64,000 nucleotides of DNA from positions 62,001 through 126,000 of the forward strand of contig JBMOLU010000074.1 of NCBI GenBank assembly GCA_049325275.1, written 5' to 3'. Each line of letters opens with the position of its first letter. Positions within the stretch are counted from its first letter, which is position 1. This document shows positions 17,502 to 24,854 of this stretch, in pieces. The translations under genes were made by a program, and so were the position numbers. This stretch comes from CAIQJJ01 sp049325275. GTDB taxonomy: Bacteria > Chloroflexota > Anaerolineae > Anaerolineales > UBA4823. The notes under the pieces are model-generated. The model searched no databases and was not told the DNA's origin. It saw only the letters and a program-made list of their open reading frames with translations.

Positions 17502-17869
17502 TTTTAGTTTCCTCTCGCAGATAATGCGGGCCTTGATTTGACTGTAGGGAAGGCCGAATTTCTCCCCAGGCCCGTCTGGCCGTGCGCGCCGGCCGCCATG
17601 TAAGTTATCCACGGCGTTTCGTACGCACGTTTTATGTTTTTTTCATCTTTCTTAATCTACCATGCGGCATCTTTCCTTTCATGTACTCAGACATACGCGC
17701 AAGGCACAAATTCAGGTACATTCGCTTTTTCAGCCATCTTTTCATCTGTATCAAAATATGTGTCCTGCCTTTATGCCAGGATACATGGCCTTTCAGGCGT
17801 TTTTTGCTATCCTCCTTAACACGGTAAAAGAGCTCTTGGACAAAATCAGCATGCATGAAGGAGTGCACC
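17502..17869. promoter_or_regulatory. AT-rich divergent intergenic region
   Basis: These 368 bp between two divergent genes are clearly more AT-rich than the surroundings. They contain an imperfect inverted repeat, ATGTGTCCTG (17758-17767) and CAGGATACAT (17777-17786), closed by one G-T pair. A short GCC-TTTCA-GGC stem followed by six T lies just after it. I see no convincing coding frame; promoters for both neighbours are expected here, but I cannot assign a firm -35/-10 pair. Confidence 0.5.
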
Positions 17870-18274
17870 ATGCCAGGACAACAGAAGCTTATTTTGGTAA
17901 ATGGTTCGCGACTGCTACGCAGCATCTTGAAACGGGCGATAGAGCAGGACAAAGCGCTCAAGGTTGTGGCAGAAGTAGACGATTTCGTGAAATTCCCGGC
18001 CGTCCTTCAACACACCGATGCGGACTGGGTTATTTTGACGCTGAACCCCCACAAATCGCCGCCGGAGATCGTTGATAAAGCGTTACGAGAACAGCCAAAG
18101 CTGAGTTGCCTGATCCTGGCCACAGACGGGAGCTGTATTCGAATGCGCTGGGTCGAAACACACGAGATCTCGTTGGACAAAAAAAGCCTGGAGGAGCTAC
18201 AGGCCATTTTGCGTGAAAACCGGGTAAAAGAACGCCTCAGCGAAAGAATCGGTTACTCATGGATCGCCGGATGA
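17870..18274 (+). CDS. Stand-alone receiver-like protein lacking the phospho-acceptor Asp
   Basis: The protein has 134 residues. The start at 17870 has AAGGAG seven bases upstream. The opening QKLILVNGSRLLRSILKRAIEQD and VVAEVDDFVKFPAVLQ follow the layout of a CheY-like receiver. Where the third strand should end in Asp the sequence reads ADWVILTLNPHKSPP, with Thr/Leu instead, and the N-terminal acidic pair is replaced by NG. No output domain follows. It is probably a phosphorylation-independent or inactive receiver. The next gene, pfkB, overlaps its end. Confidence 0.6.
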   Translation: MPGQQKLILVNGSRLLRSILKRAIEQDKALKVVAEVDDFVKFPAVLQHTDADWVILTLNPHKSPPEIVDKALREQPKLSCLILATDGSCIRMRWVETHEISLDKKSLEELQAILRENRVKERLSERIGYSWIAG

Positions 18275-19233
18275 AGAATATCCTTACCCTGACCATCAAC
18301 CCGGCGCTCGATCAAAGCACCGAAGTCGAACAGGTCAGCCCGGAGAAAAAGCTGCGTTGCAAGGAAACCCGTTACGAGCCTGGCGGCGGGGGCGTCAATG
18401 TTTCACGCGCCATCCAGCGCCTGGGCGGTTCGTCCCTGGCCGTTTATGCGATCGGCGGGCCGATCGGCGAAGCGATGTATGCCCGGCTCGACGCCGAAGG
18501 ACTCCACCACCGGCCGGTGCGCATCGAGGGCAACACGCGTATCAGCTTCACGGCCATGGAACGCTCCTCCAACCAACAGTACCGCTTCGTGATGCCCGGC
18601 CCCAGCATGGAAAACGACTGGCAAAAGCTGCTCGATGTGCTTACAGCAGAAGCACCGCAGCCGTCGTGGATCGTCGCCAGTGGCAGCCTGCCGCCGGGCG
18701 TCCCGGTAGACTTTTACAGGCGGCTGGCGCGGCTTTGCCACGCCGCCGGGCACAAGTTGATCCTCGACACATCCGGCGACGGCCTCAAAGCCGCCGTCGA
18801 AGAAGGCGTTTATCTGCTCAAGCCCAACCGGCGTGAATTGCAATCCCTGGCCGATAGTAAGCTTGAAAACGAAGCGCAGCAAAGAGACGTGGTTGCACAA
18901 TTGATGGCAAAAGGCCAGGCAGAAGTGGTGGTCGTCTCGCTGGGAGCGGCCGGCGCGCTGGCCGGCTGGCACGCAGGCATCGAGCACATCCCCGCGCCGA
19001 TTGTCCCGATCCAGAGCAAGATCGGGGCTGGCGACAGTATGGTGGCAGGGATAACCCTGTCTTTGGCGCGGCAAAAATCGCTGGGGGAAGCCATCCGCTT
19101 CGGCATTGCTGCGGGCACGTCTGCCGTCAGCACCCCAGGAACGGAGCTGTGCCGTAAGGATCAAACCGAACAGCTCTATCGAGAAATGCTGGCGAAGCAA
19201 AAGCATGAGTCTACCGCCACACCCGCCAAGTAG
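18259..19233 (+). CDS. pfkB: PfkB-family hexose/fructose-phosphate kinase
   Basis: The protein has 324 residues. The N-terminus ILTLTINPALDQSTEVEQV and the PGGGGVNVSRAIQRLGG motif mark the 1-phosphofructokinase/6-phosphofructokinase-2/tagatose-6-phosphate kinase group. The C-terminal signature SKIGAGDSMVAGITLSLA contains the catalytic Asp (GAGD). It would use ATP to phosphorylate a phosphorylated ketohexose. The alternative start at 18271 overlaps the previous stop as ATGA and may be the true one; neither start has a strong ribosome site. The gene ends in a small GTAGGG/CCCTAC stem at 19230-19245. Confidence 0.88.
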   Translation: MDRRMKNILTLTINPALDQSTEVEQVSPEKKLRCKETRYEPGGGGVNVSRAIQRLGGSSLAVYAIGGPIGEAMYARLDAEGLHHRPVRIEGNTRISFTAMERSSNQQYRFVMPGPSMENDWQKLLDVLTAEAPQPSWIVASGSLPPGVPVDFYRRLARLCHAAGHKLILDTSGDGLKAAVEEGVYLLKPNRRELQSLADSKLENEAQQRDVVAQLMAKGQAEVVVVSLGAAGALAGWHAGIEHIPAPIVPIQSKIGAGDSMVAGITLSLARQKSLGEAIRFGIAAGTSAVSTPGTELCRKDQTEQLYREMLAKQKHESTATPAK

Positions 19234-19269
19234 GGAATCCCCTACTATATCGGATAGGAACACTCCTGA

Positions 19270-19298
19270 TTGAAGCCGGCCCACTTTTCCCTTATAAA
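19270..19298 (+). promoter_or_regulatory. Candidate housekeeping-type promoter
   Basis: TTGAAG (19270-19275) and TATAAA (19293-19298) are separated by 17 bp in the gap before the YtxH gene. It would drive the YtxH, DUF892 and SDR genes. The call is by pattern only. Confidence 0.45.
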
Positions 19299-19412
19299 TA
19301 CCGTAGGCGGAGATTTTGAAGTTTCCGGCCTGGAAGACCTGCCCGTACCGACCCTGCCAAGCCTTCGAACAGGTGAACAAACCGCCTTGAAGCTGGCAAG
19401 AAAGGAAGAAAG

Positions 19413-19718
19413 ATGATGAAGCAAGCACAAATGCAGACGTTTCAGCACTATTTGTGGGGCTTTTTTGTCGGCGGAACAGTTGGAGCCGCCACCGCGCTTC
19501 TGCTGGCGCCGCACTCTGGCGAAGAAACCCGCCAAATCATTCGGGAGCGGACCATGGAAGCTCGCGATAAAACGGCAAAAAAAATCTCAACAGCCCAAGA
19601 AGGGGTTGCAGACAAGATCAGCGATATACGCGATCAGGCTGGTGAACTACAACAACGCGGAAAAGATTTCATCGACGAAAAAAAGGCCGAGGTGCAAAAG
19701 AAAACCGGCCACCGCTAA
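19413..19718 (+). CDS. YtxH domain stress protein (second copy)
   Basis: The protein has 101 residues, preceded by an AAAGGAAGAAAG ribosome site. The glycine-rich membrane segment LWGFFVGGTVGAATALLLAP is followed by HSGEETRQIIRERTMEARDK and a long charged helix. It shares the transmembrane-to-SGEETRQ junction with the YtxH protein at 11369-11704, so the two are paralogues. It starts a plus-strand group with the DUF892 and SDR genes, all typical of general-stress loci. Confidence 0.85.
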   Translation: MMKQAQMQTFQHYLWGFFVGGTVGAATALLLAPHSGEETRQIIRERTMEARDKTAKKISTAQEGVADKISDIRDQAGELQQRGKDFIDEKKAEVQKKTGHR

Positions 19719-19762
19719 AGCGTAAATTCGCTCCGTATCCGTATCAAACGATGGAGATCATC

Positions 19763-20257
19763 ATGAAAATCCAAAATCTTGAAGAACTATACGTAGACGT
19801 ATTAAAAGACCTGTATGACGCAGAACAGCAGATCATGAAGGCCCTGCCGAAAATGGCAAAGGCGGCCCACTCGACCGAACTCCGCCAGGGCTTCGAAGAA
19901 CACCTCACACAAACCGAACGCCAGGCGGCACGCCTGGAGCAGATTTTCTCGGCAATGGACACGAAACCTGGCGGCAAGAAATGTATCGGCATGGAAGGAC
20001 TGATCAAGGAAGGGGAAGAGATTATGAAGGAAGCCAAGAAGCCCTCCGATGTGCTCGATGCCGGCCTGATTGCCGCAGCGCAAAAGGTAGAGCACTACGA
20101 GATCAGCGGCTATGGCACCGCCCGCACGTACGCCCAACTGCTGGGCGAGTCAGATGCAGCCGAACTGCTGCAGCAAACCCTGGAAGAAGAAGCCCTGACC
20201 GATGAAAAGCTGAACCAGTTGGCAGAAGGGTTTATCAACCTCGAAGCAATGGCATAG
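19763..20257 (+). CDS. DUF892 ferritin-like protein (YciE/YciF family)
   Basis: The protein has 164 residues. The start at 19763 has GGAG at good spacing. The sequence NLEELYVDVLKDLYDAEQQI and the glutamate- and histidine-bearing helices (EEHLTQTERQAARLEQIF; AAQKVEHYEISGYGTARTYA) are the DUF892 signature, a four-helix ferritin-like bundle that can bind a dimetal centre. Family members are induced by osmotic and oxidative stress. It lies 44 bp after the YtxH gene and 32 bp before the SDR gene. Confidence 0.92.
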   Translation: MKIQNLEELYVDVLKDLYDAEQQIMKALPKMAKAAHSTELRQGFEEHLTQTERQAARLEQIFSAMDTKPGGKKCIGMEGLIKEGEEIMKEAKKPSDVLDAGLIAAAQKVEHYEISGYGTARTYAQLLGESDAAELLQQTLEEEALTDEKLNQLAEGFINLEAMA

Positions 20258-20289
20258 ACCACCGCTTCGGTAAACGCCACGGAGACGTC

Positions 20290-21162
20290 ATGTCTGAGAA
20301 ACAACAGGACTCGAAAATACAGCGGCCAGCGCAAACCCAGGATCGACAACCTGGCATGCAGTCAGAAATGAGGCCAAAGCCCAAGGCAGAAGGACCTGCT
20401 TATCGAGGCAGCGGAAAACTGAAGTCAAAAGTGGCGCTCATTACGGGCGGAGACAGCGGGATCGGCCGTTCGGTGGCACTGTTCTTTGCCCGGGAAGGCG
20501 CCGACATCGCCATCGCCTACTACAACGAACAGGAAGATGCCCACGAGACGCAACGACTCGTCGAAGGCGAAGGCCGCCGCTGCCTGTTGCTCTCTGGGGA
20601 TGTGGGGGACGAGGCCTTTTGCAAGGCCGCCGTCGAGCAAACCGTACAAGAACTCGGGCGATTAAACATTCTGGTCAACAATGCCGGCGAGCAGCACCCA
20701 CAAGAAAGCATCGAAGCGATCAGCGCCGAACAACTGGAACGTACATTTCGCACCAATATCTTCTCCTTCTTTTACTTTACCAAGGCTGCCGTTTCGCACA
20801 TGGGACCCGGAGATGCAATCATCAACACGGCTTCCGTCACCGCCTATCGCGGCAGCAGCCACCTGCTCGACTACGCAGCTACGAAAGGCGCCATCGTTGC
20901 GTTTACGCGTTCACTTTCACAATCGTTGGTAGAAAAAGGCATCCGCGTCAATGCCGTCGCACCCGGACCGGTCTGGACGCCGTTGATTCCGGCCAGTTTT
21001 TCGGCCGAAAAAGTGGCCCGGTTTGGTTCTACCGTCCCGATGGGGCGGGCGGCAGAACCGGAAGAAATTGCGCCAAGTTACGTTTTCCTTGCGAGCGACG
21101 ACTCTTCTTACTTTACAGGCCAGGTCCTGCACCCCAACGGCGGCGAAATGATCAGCGGATAA
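20290..21162 (+). CDS. Short-chain dehydrogenase/reductase, YhdF/GlcDH-like
   Basis: The protein has 290 residues. A polar N-terminal extension of about 45 residues is typical of the YhdF/YgaF group. The NAD(P)-binding motif is ITGGDSGIGRSVALFFAREG, followed by NNAG and the catalytic Ser/Tyr/Lys set: NTASVTAYRG and DYAATKGA. VAPGPVWTPLIP follows. The family is often annotated as general-stress oxidoreductase; its substrate is unknown. It closes the YtxH-DUF892-SDR group, and a strong hairpin follows about 45 bp after its stop. Confidence 0.92.
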   Translation: MSEKQQDSKIQRPAQTQDRQPGMQSEMRPKPKAEGPAYRGSGKLKSKVALITGGDSGIGRSVALFFAREGADIAIAYYNEQEDAHETQRLVEGEGRRCLLLSGDVGDEAFCKAAVEQTVQELGRLNILVNNAGEQHPQESIEAISAEQLERTFRTNIFSFFYFTKAAVSHMGPGDAIINTASVTAYRGSSHLLDYAATKGAIVAFTRSLSQSLVEKGIRVNAVAPGPVWTPLIPASFSAEKVARFGSTVPMGRAAEPEEIAPSYVFLASDDSSYFTGQVLHPNGGEMISG

Positions 21163-21208
21163 ACGGGGAAATGCTGCAATCACCGCTTGCAGGCCAATAG
21201 GCGACGTG

Positions 21209-21246
21209 CAGACGCCAGGCCGGCATCAACGTCCGCCTGGCGTCTG
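21209..21246 (+). terminator. Strong hairpin after the SDR gene
   Basis: The perfect 12-bp arms CAGACGCCAGGC (21209-21220) and GCCTGGCGTCTG (21235-21246) enclose a 14-nt loop. It lies 46 bp after the SDR stop. Only TTCG follows, so there is no classic T-run. Confidence 0.62.
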
Positions 21247-21473
21247 TTCGCGCTTCAAACAATTTAACCGACGATCCGACACAGGCACATCAGCCCATCT
21301 GGAATTACAACTTGCCCCCTACCGCAGAGAGCCAAGCCATGCGTTCGCCCTCTACGGCATATCCGTGATAGAATTTAAATTCTCCCGTTGGGGCAAAAGA
21401 AGACGCCAAAGCGGGAGAGCGAAAATTCACGCTGTTCAACTCAAAATACGTCCTTTCTGAAGGTTTCACCGCC
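21247..21473 (+). promoter_or_regulatory. Upstream region of the LuxR-type regulator
   Basis: No coding frame is convincing here; together with the preceding hairpin it makes a gene-free stretch of 311 bp. It contains a 12-bp palindrome GAATTTAAATTC (21371-21382) in an AT-rich patch about 90 bp before the regulator start, a reasonable operator or promoter element. GAAGG precedes the ATG at 21474. Confidence 0.4.
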
Positions 21474-22139
21474 ATGATTCGCTTGCTGTTAGTCCACGAA
21501 ATCCTTTTGATGTGCAATATCTTGACGGCCGCGCTGAGTGATGAACCTGACATCGAAGTCGTTGGCTACGCAACATCAACCGAAGAAGCGCTGGATAAAA
21601 TTCAAAAGTTCAAGGCAGACATGGTCCTTACCAGTTCGCATTTGCCGGAGTGTGGCGCGCTTCATCTGGTCGAAAGTATCTCGTCTCGAGTGCCATCCAC
21701 ACAAGTGCTTATCCTGGGGATTACCGAAAAGAGAGAGCGCGTTCTGCAGTTTGTGGAAGCAGGCGCTTCAGGGTACGTGACCAAAGACAGTACGATGGAC
21801 GATCTGCTCAACACGATTCGGGCCACACACCACGGCACAGCCGTGGCGTCGCCGCAAATCACCGCCGCACTGATCGAGCGGCTTTCCGACTATGCGCAAA
21901 TGTTTTCCGGCGTCGAAAGCAGCGTGATCGAAAATGCCGCCTTGACGCCGCGAGAGATCGATGTTTTGGAACTGCTGGGGAGGAACTTTACCAACCAGCA
22001 AATCGCCGAACAGCTGATCATTGAAGTCGGAACGGTAAAGAATCACGTTCACAGCATTTTAAATAAACTCAACGTCAACACCCGTGAAGAGGCAGCCGCT
22101 TACCTGACCTTGATCAGGCCCGTGCCGGACGAATCCTGA
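21474..22139 (+). CDS. NarL/LuxR-family response regulator with atypical receiver
   Basis: The protein has 221 residues. The N-terminal receiver-like domain keeps the fold (LLLVHEILLMCNILTAAL; the conserved Lys in GYVTKDS), but the acidic pair is HE and the phospho-Asp position in ADMVLTSSHLP is Ser54. The C-terminal GerE/LuxR helix-turn-helix is intact: LTPREIDVLELLGRNFTNQQ, then EVGTVKNHVHSILNKLNV. It should bind DNA as a dimer but probably does not respond to a histidine kinase in the usual way. No kinase is nearby. The dispersed repeat copy B lies just after its stop. Confidence 0.9.
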   Translation: MIRLLLVHEILLMCNILTAALSDEPDIEVVGYATSTEEALDKIQKFKADMVLTSSHLPECGALHLVESISSRVPSTQVLILGITEKRERVLQFVEAGASGYVTKDSTMDDLLNTIRATHHGTAVASPQITAALIERLSDYAQMFSGVESSVIENAALTPREIDVLELLGRNFTNQQIAEQLIIEVGTVKNHVHSILNKLNVNTREEAAAYLTLIRPVPDES

Positions 22140-22148
22140 GGCAAAAAT

Positions 22149-22197
22149 GGCTCTCCCGGCTTCGCCCTGAAAGGAATTCTTCACGCCCACCCGCAAG
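22149..22197. repeat. Dispersed intergenic repeat, copy B
   Basis: It begins GGCTCTCCCGGCTTCGCC and continues with GAAAGGAATTCTTCA, closely matching copy A at 184-233. It sits between the LuxR regulator stop and the MFS gene. Confidence 0.55.
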
Positions 22198-22251
22198 ATC
22201 CGTAAAAACTTATTCCGCCCGCCAAGCAATATCCGAGAAAAGCAAACCCAC

Positions 22252-23511
22252 ATGGCAAAAGCAGCTCTGAACCCGCCGGTACGGCCAGACATCCGGCAGC
22301 TACCCCGCAACGTATGGGCGGTCGGTTTGACCAGCTTCTTCATGGATGTATCCAGTGAGATGATCGTCAACCTCGTTCCGCTGTTCCTGGCGAACGTGCT
22401 CGGCGTGCAGACGGGCATCATCGGCCTGATCGAAGGCCTGGCCGAAGCCACCGCCAGCATCCTGAAGCTGTTTTCGGGCTGGTTCTCCGACAAACTGGGC
22501 GCACGCAAATGGTTGGCTGTTGCCGGCTACGCGCTTTCGGCGCTTTCCAGGCCCTTCTTTTACATCGCCGGCTCCTGGGGGGTGATCGCCGGCGTACGCT
22601 GGGCCGACCGCGTGGGCAAGGGCATCCGCACCGCGCCGCGGGACGCCCTGGTAGCCGCTTCGGTCACGAAGCAAACGCGCGGCCTGGCCTTCGGCTTCCA
22701 CCGGGCCATGGACACGGCCGGCGCAATGGTGGGCATTTTCATCGCCATGCTTGTCATCTGGCTGGCGCAGCAGAATACGCTTGCGCTTTCCCGGCCTGCA
22801 TTCCAAAACGTGGTGTTGATCAGCCTGCTGCCCGCTTTCCTGGCAGTGCTTTCGTTGGCGCTGGGAGCCAAAGACGTTCCCGCCCAAGAGCCACGCATCC
22901 ATCCGGCCAGGCCGGCGTTTTCGCTGCGCGGTATGGGCAAGCGTTTCACCGCGTTTCTGCTGATCGTCGCAATCTTTACGCTGGGCAATTCGTCCGATGC
23001 CTTCCTGATCCTGCGCGCCCAGAATCTGGGCGTATCGGTCAGCGGCATTCTTGTCATGCTGGCGGTGTTCAACCTGATTTACGCGCTGGTTTCAACCCCT
23101 GCCGGTTCGCTGTCCGACCGGATCGACCGCCGGCGCCTGATCGTTAGCGGTTGGGTCGTGTATGCCGTCATCTATTTTGGGTTTGCTTTTGCGCAGGCGG
23201 CCTGGCAGGTGTGGCTTTTGTATGTGGCCTACGGATTGTACTACGGCATGGCCTACGGTGCAGCCAACGCACTGGTGGCCGACCTGGTACCCGAACAAGT
23301 GCGCGGGACGGCCTACGGTACCTACCATGCCGCTACCGGGATGCTGGCGTTTCCGGCTTCGTTCATCGCCGGGCTGCTCTGGCAAGGGGCAGGCGCATGG
23401 GATGGATTTGGCCCCTCGGCGCCGTTCCTGTTTGGCGGCACGCTGGCCCTGATCGCTGCGCTGTTGATGATGGTGTGGCTGCCGCGCATCCGGGATGAAA
23501 CCCTGCGATAG
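22252..23511 (+). CDS. Major facilitator superfamily transporter
   Basis: The protein has 419 residues with about 12 hydrophobic helices. Motif A-like loops are GWFSDKLGARKWLAVAGYALS after helix 2 and SLSDRIDRRRLIVSGW in the second half. The segment RWADRVGKGIRTAPRDALVA is typical of a bacterial MFS subgroup often labelled drug or sugar efflux. Direction and substrate cannot be read. It is followed after 56 bp by the PIG-V-like gene on the same strand. Confidence 0.9.
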   Translation: MAKAALNPPVRPDIRQLPRNVWAVGLTSFFMDVSSEMIVNLVPLFLANVLGVQTGIIGLIEGLAEATASILKLFSGWFSDKLGARKWLAVAGYALSALSRPFFYIAGSWGVIAGVRWADRVGKGIRTAPRDALVAASVTKQTRGLAFGFHRAMDTAGAMVGIFIAMLVIWLAQQNTLALSRPAFQNVVLISLLPAFLAVLSLALGAKDVPAQEPRIHPARPAFSLRGMGKRFTAFLLIVAIFTLGNSSDAFLILRAQNLGVSVSGILVMLAVFNLIYALVSTPAGSLSDRIDRRRLIVSGWVVYAVIYFGFAFAQAAWQVWLLYVAYGLYYGMAYGAANALVADLVPEQVRGTAYGTYHAATGMLAFPASFIAGLLWQGAGAWDGFGPSAPFLFGGTLALIAALLMMVWLPRIRDETLR

Positions 23512-23567
23512 GAAACAGTTCCGCCAGGTTACCGGCGAGGCGTTACCTGTCAACACAAAGACCCACG

Positions 23568-24833
23568 ATGAGGCTATCTGCTAACTTCCGTACCATCTTC
23601 CTGATCTGGCTGGCCTGGGCAGTAACGATCCTGGGCTACCAAACGTATGTGCGTTGGCGTTTCGTTCTCGAGCGTCCCGATCATGCACTCTCCTGGACGC
23701 CGGGAAGCACCCAGGCCGACAGCCAGAGCGCACAGCCTTACCTGACGGAACCGTTCCTGAACGCACAGGTTTCGTGGGATTCGGAATACTATCTTTCCAT
23801 CGCCGTTGCCGGCTACGATGACCCTGCAATGCGGGCTATTCCGGCCGATTTTCGCTGGGATGAGCCACAAATCGAGCGCAAGGGGGATCAACCGACCTGG
23901 GTATCGCTCAATCACGCCTTTTTCCCGCTCTATCCCCTGCTGATGCGCCTTACCAGCTGGCCGCTGCGCCGGCTGGGGTTGAATCCGGTGGCTGCGGCGA
24001 CGCTCGCCGGTGTGCTGATCTCGCTCCTGGGCACCCTCGGCGCCATGCTAGCGTTGTACGACCTGGGCTGTGCGGTGCTGGGAGAGGCAAGCGGGCTGCG
24101 GGCCGCCTTTTACCTGGTGATCTGGCCGGCGGGCATGTTTTTGGCGCAAGTCTACACTGAAGGTTTGTTCCTCGGGCTGTCGTTTGGCGCCCTGGCGCTG
24201 GCGCGGCGTGAAAAGTGGGCCTGGGCCGCACTGCTGGCAGCCGGAGCGACCTGGACGCGCGCTGCGGGCGCGCTTCTCTTATTGCCGCTCGCCTGGTCCT
24301 GGTGGCAGTGCGGCGGCCGGGCAAGGCTGGTCGCGGAACGCTCCTGGCGTGTGGGTGTAGAGGCGTTGTGGGTGCTCAGCCCCCTGTGGGCGTACCTGTG
24401 CTGGAACACATGGTTCGGCCGGCCTTTCCACATCGTCGAAAGCGCCCTCTTCAACCGCCACCTCCTGGGCATCGGTGAGACCCTGTACGACGCCGTTACG
24501 GTGGCATTACCGGCGTTGACGGGGGCAAACCTGCCGGGGCGCGCCTATTACCTGCTCGAATTCGGCGCCCTGATCTTCGGGTTTGTGGCGGTTGTCGGGT
24601 TGCGAAGGCGGTATCCCGTGCTCGCCCTGTACAGCCTGGCGCTGATCGTCTTTTCTTTTACCAGCGGAGCCATGCAAGGCATGCACCGCTACGTGATGGG
24701 CGCGCCGGTCGTCTTCCTGTTGCCGGCGGCGTGGGGGGAAAACCCGGCCTTCGATCGGGCATGGACGCTGGGCAGCACGCTTTTCATGGGCGTGCTGGCG
24801 ATCGTCTTCAGCTTTGACTTTTTTGCAGGGTAA
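23568..24833 (+). CDS. GT-C membrane glycosyltransferase, PIG-V-like
   Basis: The protein has 421 residues with about 10-12 membrane helices. A luminal/extracytoplasmic loop after the first helix contains SWDSEYYLSIAVAGYD, matching the WDS/YY signature of PIG-V-like mannosyltransferases, followed by NHAFFPLYPLLMRLTSWPL, also conserved. Bacterial homologues use polyprenyl-phosphate sugars outside the membrane; the acceptor is unknown. It ends 21 bp from the convergent regulator gene, leaving no room for a terminator between them. Confidence 0.8.
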   Translation: MRLSANFRTIFLIWLAWAVTILGYQTYVRWRFVLERPDHALSWTPGSTQADSQSAQPYLTEPFLNAQVSWDSEYYLSIAVAGYDDPAMRAIPADFRWDEPQIERKGDQPTWVSLNHAFFPLYPLLMRLTSWPLRRLGLNPVAAATLAGVLISLLGTLGAMLALYDLGCAVLGEASGLRAAFYLVIWPAGMFLAQVYTEGLFLGLSFGALALARREKWAWAALLAAGATWTRAAGALLLLPLAWSWWQCGGRARLVAERSWRVGVEALWVLSPLWAYLCWNTWFGRPFHIVESALFNRHLLGIGETLYDAVTVALPALTGANLPGRAYYLLEFGALIFGFVAVVGLRRRYPVLALYSLALIVFSFTSGAMQGMHRYVMGAPVVFLLPAAWGENPAFDRAWTLGSTLFMGVLAIVFSFDFFAG

Positions 24834-24854
24834 ACCATCCTGCGGCAAACGCTG

